From: Methylobacterium oxalidis
Lineage (GTDB): Bacteria > Pseudomonadota > Alphaproteobacteria > Rhizobiales > Beijerinckiaceae
Length of the DNA stretch: 55,627 nucleotides
Assembly: GCF_007992195.1 (NCBI RefSeq)
Contig: NZ_BJZU01000092.1
Location: 1-55,627, forward strand
Direction of reading: 5' to 3'
Position 1 is the first letter of the stretch. Each line of letters starts with the position of its first letter. The translations under genes and the position numbers were made by a program. Shown piece by piece: positions 9,421-18,342 of this stretch. Below the pieces are notes generated by a model. That model was not told the DNA's origin and made no database searches. It saw nothing but the letters and a program-made list of their open reading frames with translations.

Positions 9421-9669
9421 TCAGATGACGCCAAGCCGCAGGAGCCAGGACGGATGACCATGCCGGCAGATGCCGTCGGGCTCGACGAGGCAGCCGTCGG
9501 TGGCATCGGCGGCCGCCTCGAAGATGAACTGGGCGAGGGAAACGAACTCCGGTTCCGGCACGGTCGGGTCGGGCCAGGGTAGGCCGGTGTCGGGGTCATG
9601 AGCGACGTGCAGGACCGGCGCGTCGCCGAGATCGGCAGCGAGGGACGCCGGAGGTTGAAGGTTGCTCAT
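9421..9669 (-). CDS. Small hypothetical protein next to DUF2958 gene
   Basis: An 82-residue acidic protein (for example DPDTGLPWPDPTVPEPEFV). Its ATG overlaps the stop of the upstream DUF2958 gene by four bases (ATGA), so the two are probably translationally coupled. It has cysteines in GCLVEPDGICRHGH. No family was recognised. The coupling is the main argument that it is real. Confidence 0.6.
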   Translation of the reverse strand: MSNLQPPASLAADLGDAPVLHVAHDPDTGLPWPDPTVPEPEFVSLAQFIFEAAADATDGCLVEPDGICRHGHPSWLLRLGVI

Positions 9670-10016
9670 ACCGTGATCCTCCCTGCTGCCTGCGCGCCCG
9701 CCACGTAGGCGGAGAGTGAGCGGTCTGCGACAAAGTGGATGTCGCGTTCGACGGGCAGGCCGAGCCGTCCACGCACAGCCGCGAGTTCTCCGAGGTCGAC
9801 ATAGCCGAGTTCGGGCGCGCCGAGCCCAAGGTCGCAGAGGCCGAAGGCGCGGGTCGGCTCACCGGGATCGATCTCGGTGAGGAGCCAGGTGGCCGCGCCG
9901 TCCGGAGTGAACAGTTTGACGATGGGAGGCGTATCCAGGTGTTCGCCTTGATGGCTACGGCGGCCGTTGGCGAGGAGCTGCTCGCGCAGGGCAGGGGTGA
10001 GGAGGGGTAGGGGCAT
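9666..10016 (-). CDS. DUF2958 domain protein
   Basis: A 116-residue protein matching what I know of the DUF2958 family, which is common on alphaproteobacterial plasmids and integrated elements. Recognisable stretches are LLTPALREQLLANGR, PPIVKLFTPDGAATWLLTE, AFGLCDLGLGAPELGYVDL and RGRLGLPVERDIHF. The molecular function is not known. Its start overlaps the stop of the upstream nuclease-fold gene (TGATG) and its stop overlaps the next gene, so three genes form a tight operon. The context supports a mobile-element origin. Confidence 0.8.
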   Translation of the reverse strand: MPLPLLTPALREQLLANGRRSHQGEHLDTPPIVKLFTPDGAATWLLTEIDPGEPTRAFGLCDLGLGAPELGYVDLGELAAVRGRLGLPVERDIHFVADRSLSAYVAGAQAAGRITV

Positions 10017-11344
10017 CAGCGCGCCTCCTCGATCAGCCGGCCGGCTGCTGATGAAGGCGCGGATCGGCGCCTCGCCTTGGAAGGTGCCTTCACTTGGCGG
10101 GAGCGAGGCGGACGGCTCGTAGTTTTGCGCGCGGCGAATCTTCTTGCTCGTGGTGTTGATGAAGGCTTGTCGGGATCGGTGGTTGATCCGGGTGAGATGG
10201 TTGGGGTGATTGGGACGTCCGAGGGGAGGGCATCGCTGGGCGTGGCCGATGAAGGGGGCGGGAGCGCAAGCAGAGGCGCGGCCGGGGGCGGTTCGTCGTC
10301 CGGAGTGGCGACCTCGCCCAGAACGAGGTCGAGCACGGGCCGAAGGTCAAGGTAGCGATGGTGGAGGTAAGCCGCTTCCGCGCCGCCGCCCGCCTGCGCC
10401 AGTGCGGTGACGAAGGTCTCCAGCGTGAGGGCGGTGAAGCCCACCGTAGAGGAAGATGAACCGGAGGGATCGGTGAGTTCGGCGGCGTAGAGGCGGGTAG
10501 CGATGCCGACGCGGCGGTTGAGCTGCGGGGCGAGGACCAGGAGGTGGGCGCGTGGCGTAAACCCCTGGCGGACGGCGAGCTGCGCGAGGAGGTGTAGGCG
10601 CCAGAACTGCTCGAGCAGGACCGAGCGGAGTGCGGGCGCATCGGGGTCGCGATGAAGGGCGGCCTCACGGCTGGCTTCGTCGTAGCGGGGCCGGTGCGTG
10701 GCGGCCGGGCCGGTGCAGCCTTCGGAGTACTTCACCTCGATGAAGACGGTGGCCGGCTCGCCATCGGGCGTGATGACGGTGAGGGCGGCGTCGAAGGCGG
10801 TACCGTCAGCAAGGTAGCGGGGATCGTGCCGGCCGGGTGAGGTTTCGAAGCGGATGCCGGTGACCCGGTCGACGAAGGTCGGCAGTAGCTGGCGGAAGGC
10901 CGCGGTGGCGAGATCGAGGTTGACGGCGAGCGGAACGAAGAGGTTGTAGGTCAGCGGCTCGGAGGAGAGCAGATTCCGGTGCAGCCGCTCATAGTGGACC
11001 ATGGCGCCTTCCTCCCGGAGGACGAGGCTGCGGCGGACGAAGGCATGCACGGCCGGGCTGAGGAAGTTCAGGCCGCGGGCCGCGTCGGTGGGCTGTAGGA
11101 GAGAACCGAGCGGGCTAGGGGCGATTTTGCTGCAGCCGCCGGGGCGATGAAGGCCGCCCGGTAGACACTGTTCCTCACGCCAAAGGGACTGGCGCAGGCG
11201 GGCGGCGGCGCGGAAGCGGGTGTCGCCGGGGATGAGGCAGTTATGCCGATGAAGGAGAGGCTCAGGGACGAGGGGGGCGCGAGAGAGCGGCTGGCGCGCG
11301 AGCGGTGCGGTATCGTTGGTGTCTGGTTGGGTGCTGCGGAGCAT
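10016..11344 (-). CDS. PGN_0703-like protein with PD-(D/E)XK nuclease core
   Basis: A 442-residue protein resembling the PGN_0703-like putative restriction endonuclease family. Features that fit are LIPGDTRFRAAARLRQSLWR near residue 40, LNFLSPAVHAFVRRSLVLRE near 93-112, and the nuclease-like core FDAALTV followed by VFIEVKYSEGC near 185-212, giving the D and the ExK of a PD-(D/E)XK site. The C-terminal 100 residues are proline/serine-rich and basic, probably disordered. A GAGG site precedes the ATG. It leads a minus-strand operon with the DUF2958 gene. The nuclease fold is well supported; that it restricts DNA is inference. Confidence 0.7.
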   Translation of the reverse strand: MLRSTQPDTNDTAPLARQPLSRAPLVPEPLLHRHNCLIPGDTRFRAAARLRQSLWREEQCLPGGLHRPGGCSKIAPSPLGSLLQPTDAARGLNFLSPAVHAFVRRSLVLREEGAMVHYERLHRNLLSSEPLTYNLFVPLAVNLDLATAAFRQLLPTFVDRVTGIRFETSPGRHDPRYLADGTAFDAALTVITPDGEPATVFIEVKYSEGCTGPAATHRPRYDEASREAALHRDPDAPALRSVLLEQFWRLHLLAQLAVRQGFTPRAHLLVLAPQLNRRVGIATRLYAAELTDPSGSSSSTVGFTALTLETFVTALAQAGGGAEAAYLHHRYLDLRPVLDLVLGEVATPDDEPPPAAPLLALPPPSSATPSDALPSDVPITPTISPGSTTDPDKPSSTPRARRFAARKTTSRPPRSRQVKAPSKARRRSAPSSAAGRLIEEAR

Positions 11345-12210
11345 GAAGACCTCAGGCTGAGTGGTACAGCCGGAGCTTCAGGCAGGCAGGGCAGAAGTTG
11401 CGGGCGGCTGGGAGCTGAAGGCGGCAGACGTGGATCGCCAGGTGGTCTGCGGGGCGCGAGCTGTCCGCGAGAGGAAGGGAAGAATGGGAACGGGACGGCG
11501 GCAGGGGGGAGAGGTGCTACCCGGCAGGCAGGGCGGAGTAGCGGGGCAGCCACCTTCCGGCGGATGATCGCATCCGCAGGGGTTGGAGGGGTATCGCGTT
11601 GATGTAGTTCGGCAACCAGCGAGCGCGCAGGCCAATGTGCGCCTACACCTGCAGCGTTTTACAGAGACGCCGAACTGCGCCGGGCTTCAACAATGAACGG
11701 CAGAGATGCGCCATGAGCGGACATCAACTCGCTACCCGGAACCGGACATTTAGCTTCGCGCCCATCCTCGCCGTTCAGCTAAGTTCGGCTCAATCCCGAA
11801 ACCCGCCGGTCATTCATCCAGCTCCCGGTGGCCGCATGAATTCCCCGCATCGGATCAAATTCTGCTGGGAAGCAGCGGGCGCTCCTGGTCGCAGGCTTGA
11901 GCAGTTGCGTCCGTCTGGCGCATGGTCATTGCCTTCGAGATGAAGATCAGGTCAGGGGCGTTGGCAACTACCCCTTCGTCGATCATTCCCTTGTCGCCCA
12001 TCGAGTGTTCCGGGAAGTATGTCGGGATCGCCGCTCCCCCCCGCCAACGCCCGATGAATTCTTGTATGCAGCAAGCAAGCCGTTCTCCCACAGGTTGCGG
12101 TTGGGCCGACCATCGGCTCTAGTCGGCCGTTCCCGCACGAGCCGGATCGATGCAGCCGACCGAACCGAAATCATACCCGCCACGCCGCCGCCCGGGGAAC
12201 CCGAGCGCCG
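11345..12210. other. Non-coding stretch between PGN_0703-like gene and hamA
   Basis: About 870 bases. The part next to the PGN_0703-like gene (to about 11660) is purine-rich on the plus strand and contains an imperfect hairpin at 11557-11580 (CCGGCGGAT / ATCCGCAGG). It resembles the stretch in front of the ADP-ribosylglycohydrolase gene. The patatin-like remnant lies at 11927-12034. Otherwise I see no intact gene. The hamA promoter should lie in the last 150 bases. Confidence 0.5.
11927..12034 (-). pseudogene. Possible patatin-like phospholipase remnant
   Basis: A short minus-strand segment whose translation resembles the end of the catalytic part of patatin-like phospholipases: AAIPTYFPEHSMGD, then MIDEGVVANAPDLIFISKAM. 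In the family this region reads roughly ATSAAPTYFP followed by DGGxxANxP; here the catalytic DGG is DEG. No lipase GxSxG region is present upstream, where hamA now lies, and the frame stops soon after. The match is from memory and short. If right, it is debris of a defence-type phospholipase (for example a CapV-like CBASS effector). Confidence 0.3.
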
Positions 12211-13305
12211 GTGACCGTGCCTCGAACTAGGATGGCGAACGACGGAGGGGATCGCGACGGCCCCGATGCGGAGGTGGACGCCCTCGCTCGCGCGCTCGCG
12301 ACCCTGCTGAATCCTTCGAAAATCGATGGCGTGGTGAACTGCTGCGTTCGGGCGGTTCACGACGAAGCCTGGGAAGGCCCCCGGACGGGCCTGCTGCACG
12401 TCCGGTTCGGCGAGGACAGGCCGAGGGTGGAGGACCTCGCCTACCTCCTCTGGACGGAGTGCATGTACTACGCACTCCCCCGGCGCAGGCAGGAGAGGTT
12501 CCGCCGCGAGATCGCGGCGGACATGACGGCGGTCGCGCGATGCTACCGGGCCGTCAGGGATCTCTTCATCGACTTCAACGCGCGCCATCCCGAGCGCGCG
12601 AGCGAACTGGGCGAAGTGCTGGCCTACTGCCTGGTGCAGGAGCACCTCGGGGCCGCGCAGGTGGCGAGCAAGATGTCCTTGAAGACGGCGGCCAACATGC
12701 CCGTCCACGGGCTCGACGGCATCCACGCGGTCTTCGAGAACGGCGCGCTGACGGTCTACTTCCTGGAGTCGAAGCTGGCGAGCGAGGGCCGGCGAGGCGT
12801 GGCGTCCTACGCCGCGTCGGCCGCCGAGTTCCTGGGCGACCGCCGCCAGTACCTCCGCGAGTACGAGATCGTCGCGGACCTTGGGAACCTAGACGCGCTC
12901 GAGGGCGAGGCAAGACAGCGCGCACTCGACCATTTCGACGTAATCGGCCACCCCGAACTCCGGCGCAGGGAACGGTTCGTCGGGATCATCTGCCATTCGG
13001 AACCGGGGCACTTCGGCAAGCGCCTGCGCATACGCGACGACCAGCCCCCCGACATCCACGAGCGTGACTTCGCGGAGCGGTACGCCGCCGACCACGGCAA
13101 GCTGCGGCTTGTCGCGAGGAAGCAGTTGCTGAAGCATGGTGCAGACCCCGCGAAGGCGATCGTCCTCCTCGTGGCGGTGCCCGACGTGCGCGAGCTGCGG
13201 AAGGCGTTCTACGCGGCGATGGGCGTGGCCGAACGGGAGCTGCCGCTGGACGGGGACGACCTCGAGATGGACGACGACGAGGACGCGGGAGGCGACCCGG
13301 TATGA
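12211..13305 (+). CDS. hamA: HamA, Hachiman antiphage system (DUF1837)
   Basis: A 364-residue protein with the DUF1837/HamA C-terminal domain. The segment LGEVLAYCLVQEHLGAAQVA, then KMSLKTAANMPVHGLDGIH and LTVYFLESKLASEGRRGV is the recognisable core. The D of LDGIH and the ExK of FLESK give a PD-(D/E)XK-like nuclease site. In known Hachiman systems HamA is the nuclease effector, held by the helicase HamB until DNA damage or phage replication is sensed. The open frame starts at a GTG at 12211; an ATG at 12232 is an alternative. Its stop overlaps the hamB start by four bases (ATGA). The C-terminal tail is acidic. It runs opposite to the surrounding block, which fits separate acquisition. Confidence 0.85.
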   Translation: MTVPRTRMANDGGDRDGPDAEVDALARALATLLNPSKIDGVVNCCVRAVHDEAWEGPRTGLLHVRFGEDRPRVEDLAYLLWTECMYYALPRRRQERFRREIAADMTAVARCYRAVRDLFIDFNARHPERASELGEVLAYCLVQEHLGAAQVASKMSLKTAANMPVHGLDGIHAVFENGALTVYFLESKLASEGRRGVASYAASAAEFLGDRRQYLREYEIVADLGNLDALEGEARQRALDHFDVIGHPELRRRERFVGIICHSEPGHFGKRLRIRDDQPPDIHERDFAERYAADHGKLRLVARKQLLKHGADPAKAIVLLVAVPDVRELRKAFYAAMGVAERELPLDGDDLEMDDDEDAGGDPV

Positions 13306-15910
13306 GCTTTGCCCTGGATCTCTCGGACCGCATGGCGGGCCACGCGGCGTTCTCGGACATCTTGCGGCGCCTGGAGAGCTCGGGCGCCGCACGCTCCATT
13401 GCCGCCGAGATCGAGACTGTGACGGAGCCGCCGTCCGACGAGGACCTGCACAAGCTCCTCTACTGCGCGGGCGTCTTCGTGCAGACGGACGATCTCGCCT
13501 ACAGGCGCATGGCGCAGTCCATCGCCCTGAACTCGCTCATCGTCGCGGGGGGCGACGAGGGAGCGTACCAGCGCGGCCGCCGCATCCTGACGGACCTTGG
13601 CAATTTCCCCGCGCTCGACCGCGTCAGGCGCGAGGGTACCGAGACAGGGGCCTCGTTCCTCGACGCACTCCGCCGGACGCTTTCACGCGAGCTGAACACC
13701 GTCAGGGTCGGCGACCACTGGATCCCCCTGACCGACTTCCAGAAGGACGCCTGGGACGAACTGCCCGACGCGCGGGCGATCGCCATCTCGGCGCCGACGT
13801 CGGCGGGCAAGTCGTTCCTCGTCATCGAGCACCTGTGCCGGCAGGTCGAGCGGGCGGCGTCCTTCCGCGCCGTCTACGTCGCTCCCACGCGAGCGCTCCT
13901 GTCGGAGGTGAGCGCGAAGATCCAGAGGCGCCTCGGCGAGGCGGCCGACGTCAGGATCACCACCGTGCCGACGCAGGACCCCTCCGGCCCGGACCGCCAG
14001 GTCTTCGTGCTGACACAGGAACGCCTCCAGGTGCTGCTCGCCGCCTCGGCCGTGACGTTCGACCTCGTCGTCGTCGACGAGGCTCAGAACCTCTCGGACG
14101 GCTCCCGGGGGATGATCCTCCAGGACAGCGTCGAGCAGGCGGTCAGCCGAAGCGGGACGACCCGCCTCGTGCTCCTCGCGCCGGGTGCCCGCGGCTTCGA
14201 GGCGGTCGGCGCCTCGATCGGCGCGCCCGACCTCATCGTGGCGCGTTCCGAGCTTCCCTCTGTCCTCCAGAACAGGATCCAGTTGAGGAAAGCGGAAGTC
14301 GGCAACGCGCTCGAACTGGACCTGCTGACGCCGGATGGTCCGCGGCGGCTCGGCACCTACCGGAGCGGGCGGGGTTTCGACGTGCCGGACAGCCGACTGG
14401 CGGCCGCGGCCCTCGAGCTGGGCTCGACAGGGGGATCCCTCGTCTACGCGACCGGCCCAACGGACGCGGAGAAGGTCGCGCGGCAACTGTCCCACGACCT
14501 TGAGGACGGCGGCGACCCCGCGCTGGCCACGATCTCCGATTTCGTGAGGAAGCACATTCATCCCGACTACACGCTCGCCGGGATGATCCGGAAGGGCGTG
14601 GCGTTCCACTACGGCAAGATGCCGACGCTCCTTCGCGAGACCCTCGAGGGCGCCTTCCGCGACGGCCACGTGAGGTTCCTCGTCTGCACGACGACACTGT
14701 TCGAGGGGATCAACCTCCCGGCACGGAATGTCTTCATCGACACGCCCACGAGGGGCACGAGGAAGCCGCTCGCTCCGGCGGCGCTATGGAACTTCGCTGG
14801 GCGCGCCGGGCGCATGTCCGCCGATATCGTCGGCAACGTATTCCTCGTCGACTACGAGGATTGGCCGGACAAGCCCCTCGATGCCTTCGTTGGCTACGAG
14901 GTCCAGTCGGCGTTCCTGCGCACTGCATCCGAGGTTCCCGACCGCCTTCTCGGTGCCTTGGGCGGTGCCATGCCGACCGAGTCGCCGCACGACGAAGACG
15001 CTGGGCGGGTCAGGGCAGCCGCCGGACTGCTGATCTCCAAGGCCGCCGGAGACGAGGTCCGCGGGTACGTCGACCGGACCCTCGGCAGCTTGGACGAGGG
15101 GCTGCGAAACCGCCTAACCGAAGCGAGCCTCGCCGCGCACGAGAAGATCGGTCTCCCGGCGACGCTGCTGGCGACGAACTGGACCGTCGATCCGTTCGGG
15201 CTGCGTCGGCTCTACGACAACATGCTGGAGAAAGTCGCGGAGGAGAAGACGCTCAAGCTGATACCCATCAGCCCGCTCGCGAAGGGAGCCTACGATAGGT
15301 ACGGCAAGATCTTCACAAGGATCCACCGCGAGGTGAACTGCGGTGACGTCGGCTTCGCGGGCCTCGTCTCGGGCATCGCCCTTCGGTGGATGCGCGGCGT
15401 GCCGTATCCCGTCATGCTGGCGAAGGCGGTCGAACGCCAGAAGCGTTACGACGACAAGAGGCGCGAAGTGAACAGGATCGAGCGCGAGCGGAACCCTGGC
15501 AGCCGGGTCAGAGATCCCGGCGAGATCGTCGTCGACGACGTCGTCCGCCGGGAATTCGACCTCATCGAGGACCAGGTTCGCTTCCGTTTCGTTCAGCTCG
15601 GCAAGGCGTATATCGACATCCTCAACATCGTCCTCCGGGAGACCGGGCAGGAAGGTTTGATTGACGACGTCTACGATTTCCCGTTGGCGTTGGAGTTGGC
15701 ATTTCGACCAAGTCCGGCTGGTCGTTCATGGAGCTCGGCCTGTCCCGGATCGCCGCGGCGGCCCTCCAGCCGGAGTTTCCCGACAGCAATCTCACGCCCG
15801 ATGCTGCGCGCAAGTGGCTGGCGGGAATCGAGGACATCGGCACGCTGCGCCTCGGGCCAGTGATCGTGGATGAATTGCGGCGCTTGAAACTCGTACGCCC
15901 AGCGGGGTGA
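13302..15910 (+). CDS. hamB: HamB, Hachiman SF2 helicase, apparent C-terminal frameshift
   Basis: The helicase partner of HamA. Superfamily-2 motifs are in place: Walker A SAPTSAGKS (about residue 165), DEAQ box VVVDEAQNLS (about 255), TTLFEGINLPARNVFIDTP, and motif VI NFAGRAGRMS (about 505). The uninterrupted frame ends at 15863 with 853 codons, but from about residue 801 the translation turns Arg/Ser/Pro-rich. The other frame then reads FSTKSGWSFMELGLSRIAAA and ends at 15910 with VDELRRLKLVRPAG. One extra T in the TTT at 15702-15704 would join LELAF to this end and give about 869 residues. This is either a sequencing or assembly error or a real inactivating or phase-variable change. Confidence 0.85.
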
Positions 15911-16181
15911 TCCGACCTGGGTGGACTCTCCGGCGCAGCTCTTCTGGACCGCGACATTGCCGCCAACACGGATGCGCCCCCGGGGATGACAGTGATGTCG
16001 ACCATTCCAGTCCAAATAGTCCCTAGTTTCCCCGTCGCAACGTCGCCGACGGGTCGCGAACTTAAGGTCTGCTTCCAGCCTGATATCCCTAAAAGCAAAC
16101 AGGCGGCTTTCGGCCATCATCAGTCGCTCGTGCCATTGAACAGACCGCCCGGAAGCGGACGTTGTCAGGGCCTGCTTTGGA
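15911..16181. other. Intergenic stretch downstream of hamB
   Basis: About 270 bases between the end of hamB and the end of the convergent ADP-ribosylglycohydrolase gene. No gene, remnant or clear terminator hairpin was recognised. Confidence 0.35.
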
Positions 16182-17108
16182 TCAGCTGCTGCCCCTCCGA
16201 GCGTCTACAAGCAGCCGATCTGCAGTCGCTAAAATCCCGCTGTGCCAGGCGAGGAGATGAAGCCAGCGCTCGGGGATAGCGGAGGCGCCGTAGAGGGCGC
16301 CAGCGAGCTGGCCGGTGACAGCGCCGACCGTATCTGCGTCGTCGCCGAGGTTCACGGCGAGGATGAGCGCGTCCTCGAAGTTGGAGGTGGTGCCGACGGC
16401 CCAGAGTGCCGCCTCGAGCGTATGGACGACGTAGCCGGATGAACGGATCTCGTCGCGCGTCTTCTGCCGCCAGGAGCCGGCAGCGATGGCGGCGACGACG
16501 GAGTCGCCGGACCAAGTGCGTGGGCGGAGCACGTCGGGCTCGCCGAGAATGGCTTCGCGCAGGATCTGGACGAAAAAGGCACAGGCCTCGATTGCCTGCG
16601 GTGCGGCGTGCGTGACCCGGCTCTGGTCGCGGGCGAGTTGGTCAGCCTGAATGGCGTCATGAAGAGCGAAGAGCGCGACGGGCGCGAGGCGCATGAGGGA
16701 GCCGTTGCCGGCGGTGCGCGGGTGAGTGGAGCCGGCATAGGGCTCGCCGCTGCTGATGAAGCGTGCGAGCGCCTGCTGGGTCGTGATCCCGATGTCGAAG
16801 CAGGTGCCGGTGCAGGAATATTCCCCTTGTTGCCACCAGCGGACGAAGCGGGTGGCGAGGTCGTGCGGGTCGAGCCCCTGGCAGTTGAGGAGGCTGTCGG
16901 CGAGCGCGAGCGCCATCGCGGAGTCGTCGGTCCATTGGCCGGCGGCGAGGTCGAAGGGGCCACCGCCGAGCATCTCGGTGTGTAGCGGCGGGCTGTCGCG
17001 CTCGACGAACTCCAGCGTCGTGCCGAGGGCGTCGCCGGCGGCGAGGCCGAGGAGAGCACCGCGGGCGCGATCAAGGATGGCGGGCGGGTAGGAGGCAGTT
17101 TGGGTCAG
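16182..17108 (-). CDS. ADP-ribosylglycohydrolase family protein (likely CTG start)
   Basis: A DraG-like hydrolase of about 308 residues that would remove ADP-ribose from a protein or nucleic-acid target. The N-terminal family signature RARGALLGLAAGDALGTTLE lies upstream of the first ATG at 16973, so the gene must start earlier. In frame, a CTG at 17108 stands six bases after GAGGAG and would give LTQTASYPPAILDRARG; no ATG, GTG or TTG is available in the right place. Metal-binding motifs are GQWTDDSAMALALADSL near 60 and NLGDDADTVGAVTGQLAGAL near 255. It belongs to the accessory block. The target is unknown; an ADP-ribosylating partner is not visible in the window. Confidence 0.8.
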   Translation of the reverse strand: MTQTASYPPAILDRARGALLGLAAGDALGTTLEFVERDSPPLHTEMLGGGPFDLAAGQWTDDSAMALALADSLLNCQGLDPHDLATRFVRWWQQGEYSCTGTCFDIGITTQQALARFISSGEPYAGSTHPRTAGNGSLMRLAPVALFALHDAIQADQLARDQSRVTHAAPQAIEACAFFVQILREAILGEPDVLRPRTWSGDSVVAAIAAGSWRQKTRDEIRSSGYVVHTLEAALWAVGTTSNFEDALILAVNLGDDADTVGAVTGQLAGALYGASAIPERWLHLLAWHSGILATADRLLVDARRGSS

Positions 17109-17118
17109 AGTGGGCTCC

Positions 17119-17536
17119 TCAAGACAGAAAGGCCAGCAGGATGAAGCCGGCCAGGCTGCTGAGGTTCACTGAGGCCGTCGCGGATTTGCGTGGCGGCGGG
17201 GTGGCTGTGGCTAGCTGGCGCGGGCGGAGCGATGCAGGTGAGAGGCAGGGGAGTTGGCTCTGCATCGCCCTGCTGGGGAGGGGCAGAGGGGAGGGGCAGC
17301 GCGCTGGGGAGGGAAGGACAGGCAGGGAAGGAGGTGCCGGAGGGCAGGGGGCAGAGCCGGCGGATTGTCTATCCGCCGGTGTTGCAGGGGGTATGAGTGT
17401 ATTTAGGCCTCGAACCAGCGCTTCTGTAGCGGCATGAAGCCGTACACCCATAGCGTTTCAGGGCTCGTTTCCCGCGTGGCCTCGAGCGGCTTTGGCCGTC
17501 CGCAAGGCGACGCGTGCGCTGCAGCTGTGACGCCGC
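17119..17536. other. Leader-like stretch with hairpin, related to the one at 11345-11660
   Basis: About 420 bases in front of the ADP-ribosylglycohydrolase gene. The minus strand is pyrimidine-rich with many CCCCTCCC-type runs. A perfect 9-base-pair hairpin (CCGGCGGAT, loop TGTCT, ATCCGCCGG) lies at 17357-17379. The same order of elements is found near 11557-11660: hairpin, GGGGTAT, AACCAGCG, TACACC and AGCGTTT at almost the same spacing. A minus-strand frame ending at 17403 reads PETLWVYGFMPLQKRWFEA, and a 48-codon frame from an ATG at 17265 to 17119 ends in a hydrophobic segment (NLSSLAGFILLAFLS). Either could be a short gene; neither is proven. Confidence 0.45.
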
Positions 17537-18196
17537 TTAGATCAGCGCAGCTTGGGCGCTGACGTCAGTGAGGATGAGGTGCAGTTCGCGCCAGGGTGAA
17601 GCGTCTCGGAAGGCCTCGCCGGGATCCTGCGTTGCGAGCAGAACGAGAAGCTTAAACCGGATCTCCGTCAGCGTCGTCGCTGGCGTTCCGAGCAGGGTCT
17701 CAGCCGCAGTGTAGACGGCCTCGGCGAGAGCGGCTTCCTGCTCCTGCGCGCGGGTGACGCCGCAGGCACGGGCACCGCGCTCCCAAGCTTGCTGTCGATG
17801 ATGAAGCACCTGCTGCAGGCGGTAGCGGCGCCGGCCGGGCGGCACGTGCTGGTCGACGGTCTCGGCATCTGCGGCGTAGCGGATGGGTGAGCCGGCTGGC
17901 GTGGGGAGTGGCACGCGGGGATAGTCCAACTCGGACTGCAGCCATGCTTCGCGCCGATCGCATCGCCAGAGCGCGGCCTCGTGCTTCGCGAGCAGAGCCT
18001 CAAAGGCGAGGAAGAGGTCGATGATGGGCTCCGAGGAGGAACCGTAGAGAGTTGCCTCCGCTGAAACGGACATGGCCGGATTACCGGCCGCGGCGGCGGG
18101 GAGGCTGGCGAGCAGGGTCAGCAGGCGGCGTCGCGTTGGAGAGCGCGCGGCCTGAGCAACTACCGCGCTGGGATCGTGATCGTCGCTGGGATCCAT
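17537..18196 (-). CDS. Hypothetical protein with twin-arginine-like N-terminus
   Basis: A 219-residue protein started at the ATG at 18196 (MDPSDDHDPSAVVAQ). Near residue 20 it has TRRRLLTLLASLPAAAAGNP, a basic run plus hydrophobic stretch resembling a Tat or Sec signal. The rest is helical and charged (EALLAKHEAALWRCDRREAW, then RYRLQQVLHHRQQAWERGAR). Similar short proteins with this kind of start are, from memory, frequent in Methylobacterium mobile regions. The longer frame to 18313 lacks support. The function is unknown. Confidence 0.6.
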   Translation of the reverse strand: MDPSDDHDPSAVVAQAARSPTRRRLLTLLASLPAAAAGNPAMSVSAEATLYGSSSEPIIDLFLAFEALLAKHEAALWRCDRREAWLQSELDYPRVPLPTPAGSPIRYAADAETVDQHVPPGRRRYRLQQVLHHRQQAWERGARACGVTRAQEQEAALAEAVYTAAETLLGTPATTLTEIRFKLLVLLATQDPGEAFRDASPWRELHLILTDVSAQAALI

Positions 18197-18342
18197 ATGG
18201 TTGGCCTCGCCCTGAGTGGGACGAAGGTTCACGAACTGTCCGGCGTTCTTGCTGTCTCGCGCTTTTGCTGAATCGGGAGGAGTGTGCCAGCGAGGGGCGG
18301 CGTTTCGCGACACGCGCCGCCCTCACCGGCAGCGGACTCCCG

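Noticed and set aside
12459..13067. A 202-codon plus-strand frame within hamA
   Set aside because: Another frame of the same DNA encodes the recognisable DUF1837 protein; this frame is Arg/Gly-rich.
13683..14669. A 328-codon open frame antisense to hamB
   Set aside because: It is the shadow of a GC-rich helicase gene; its translation is Arg/Asp/Gly-rich and has no motif, while the sense frame has all helicase motifs.
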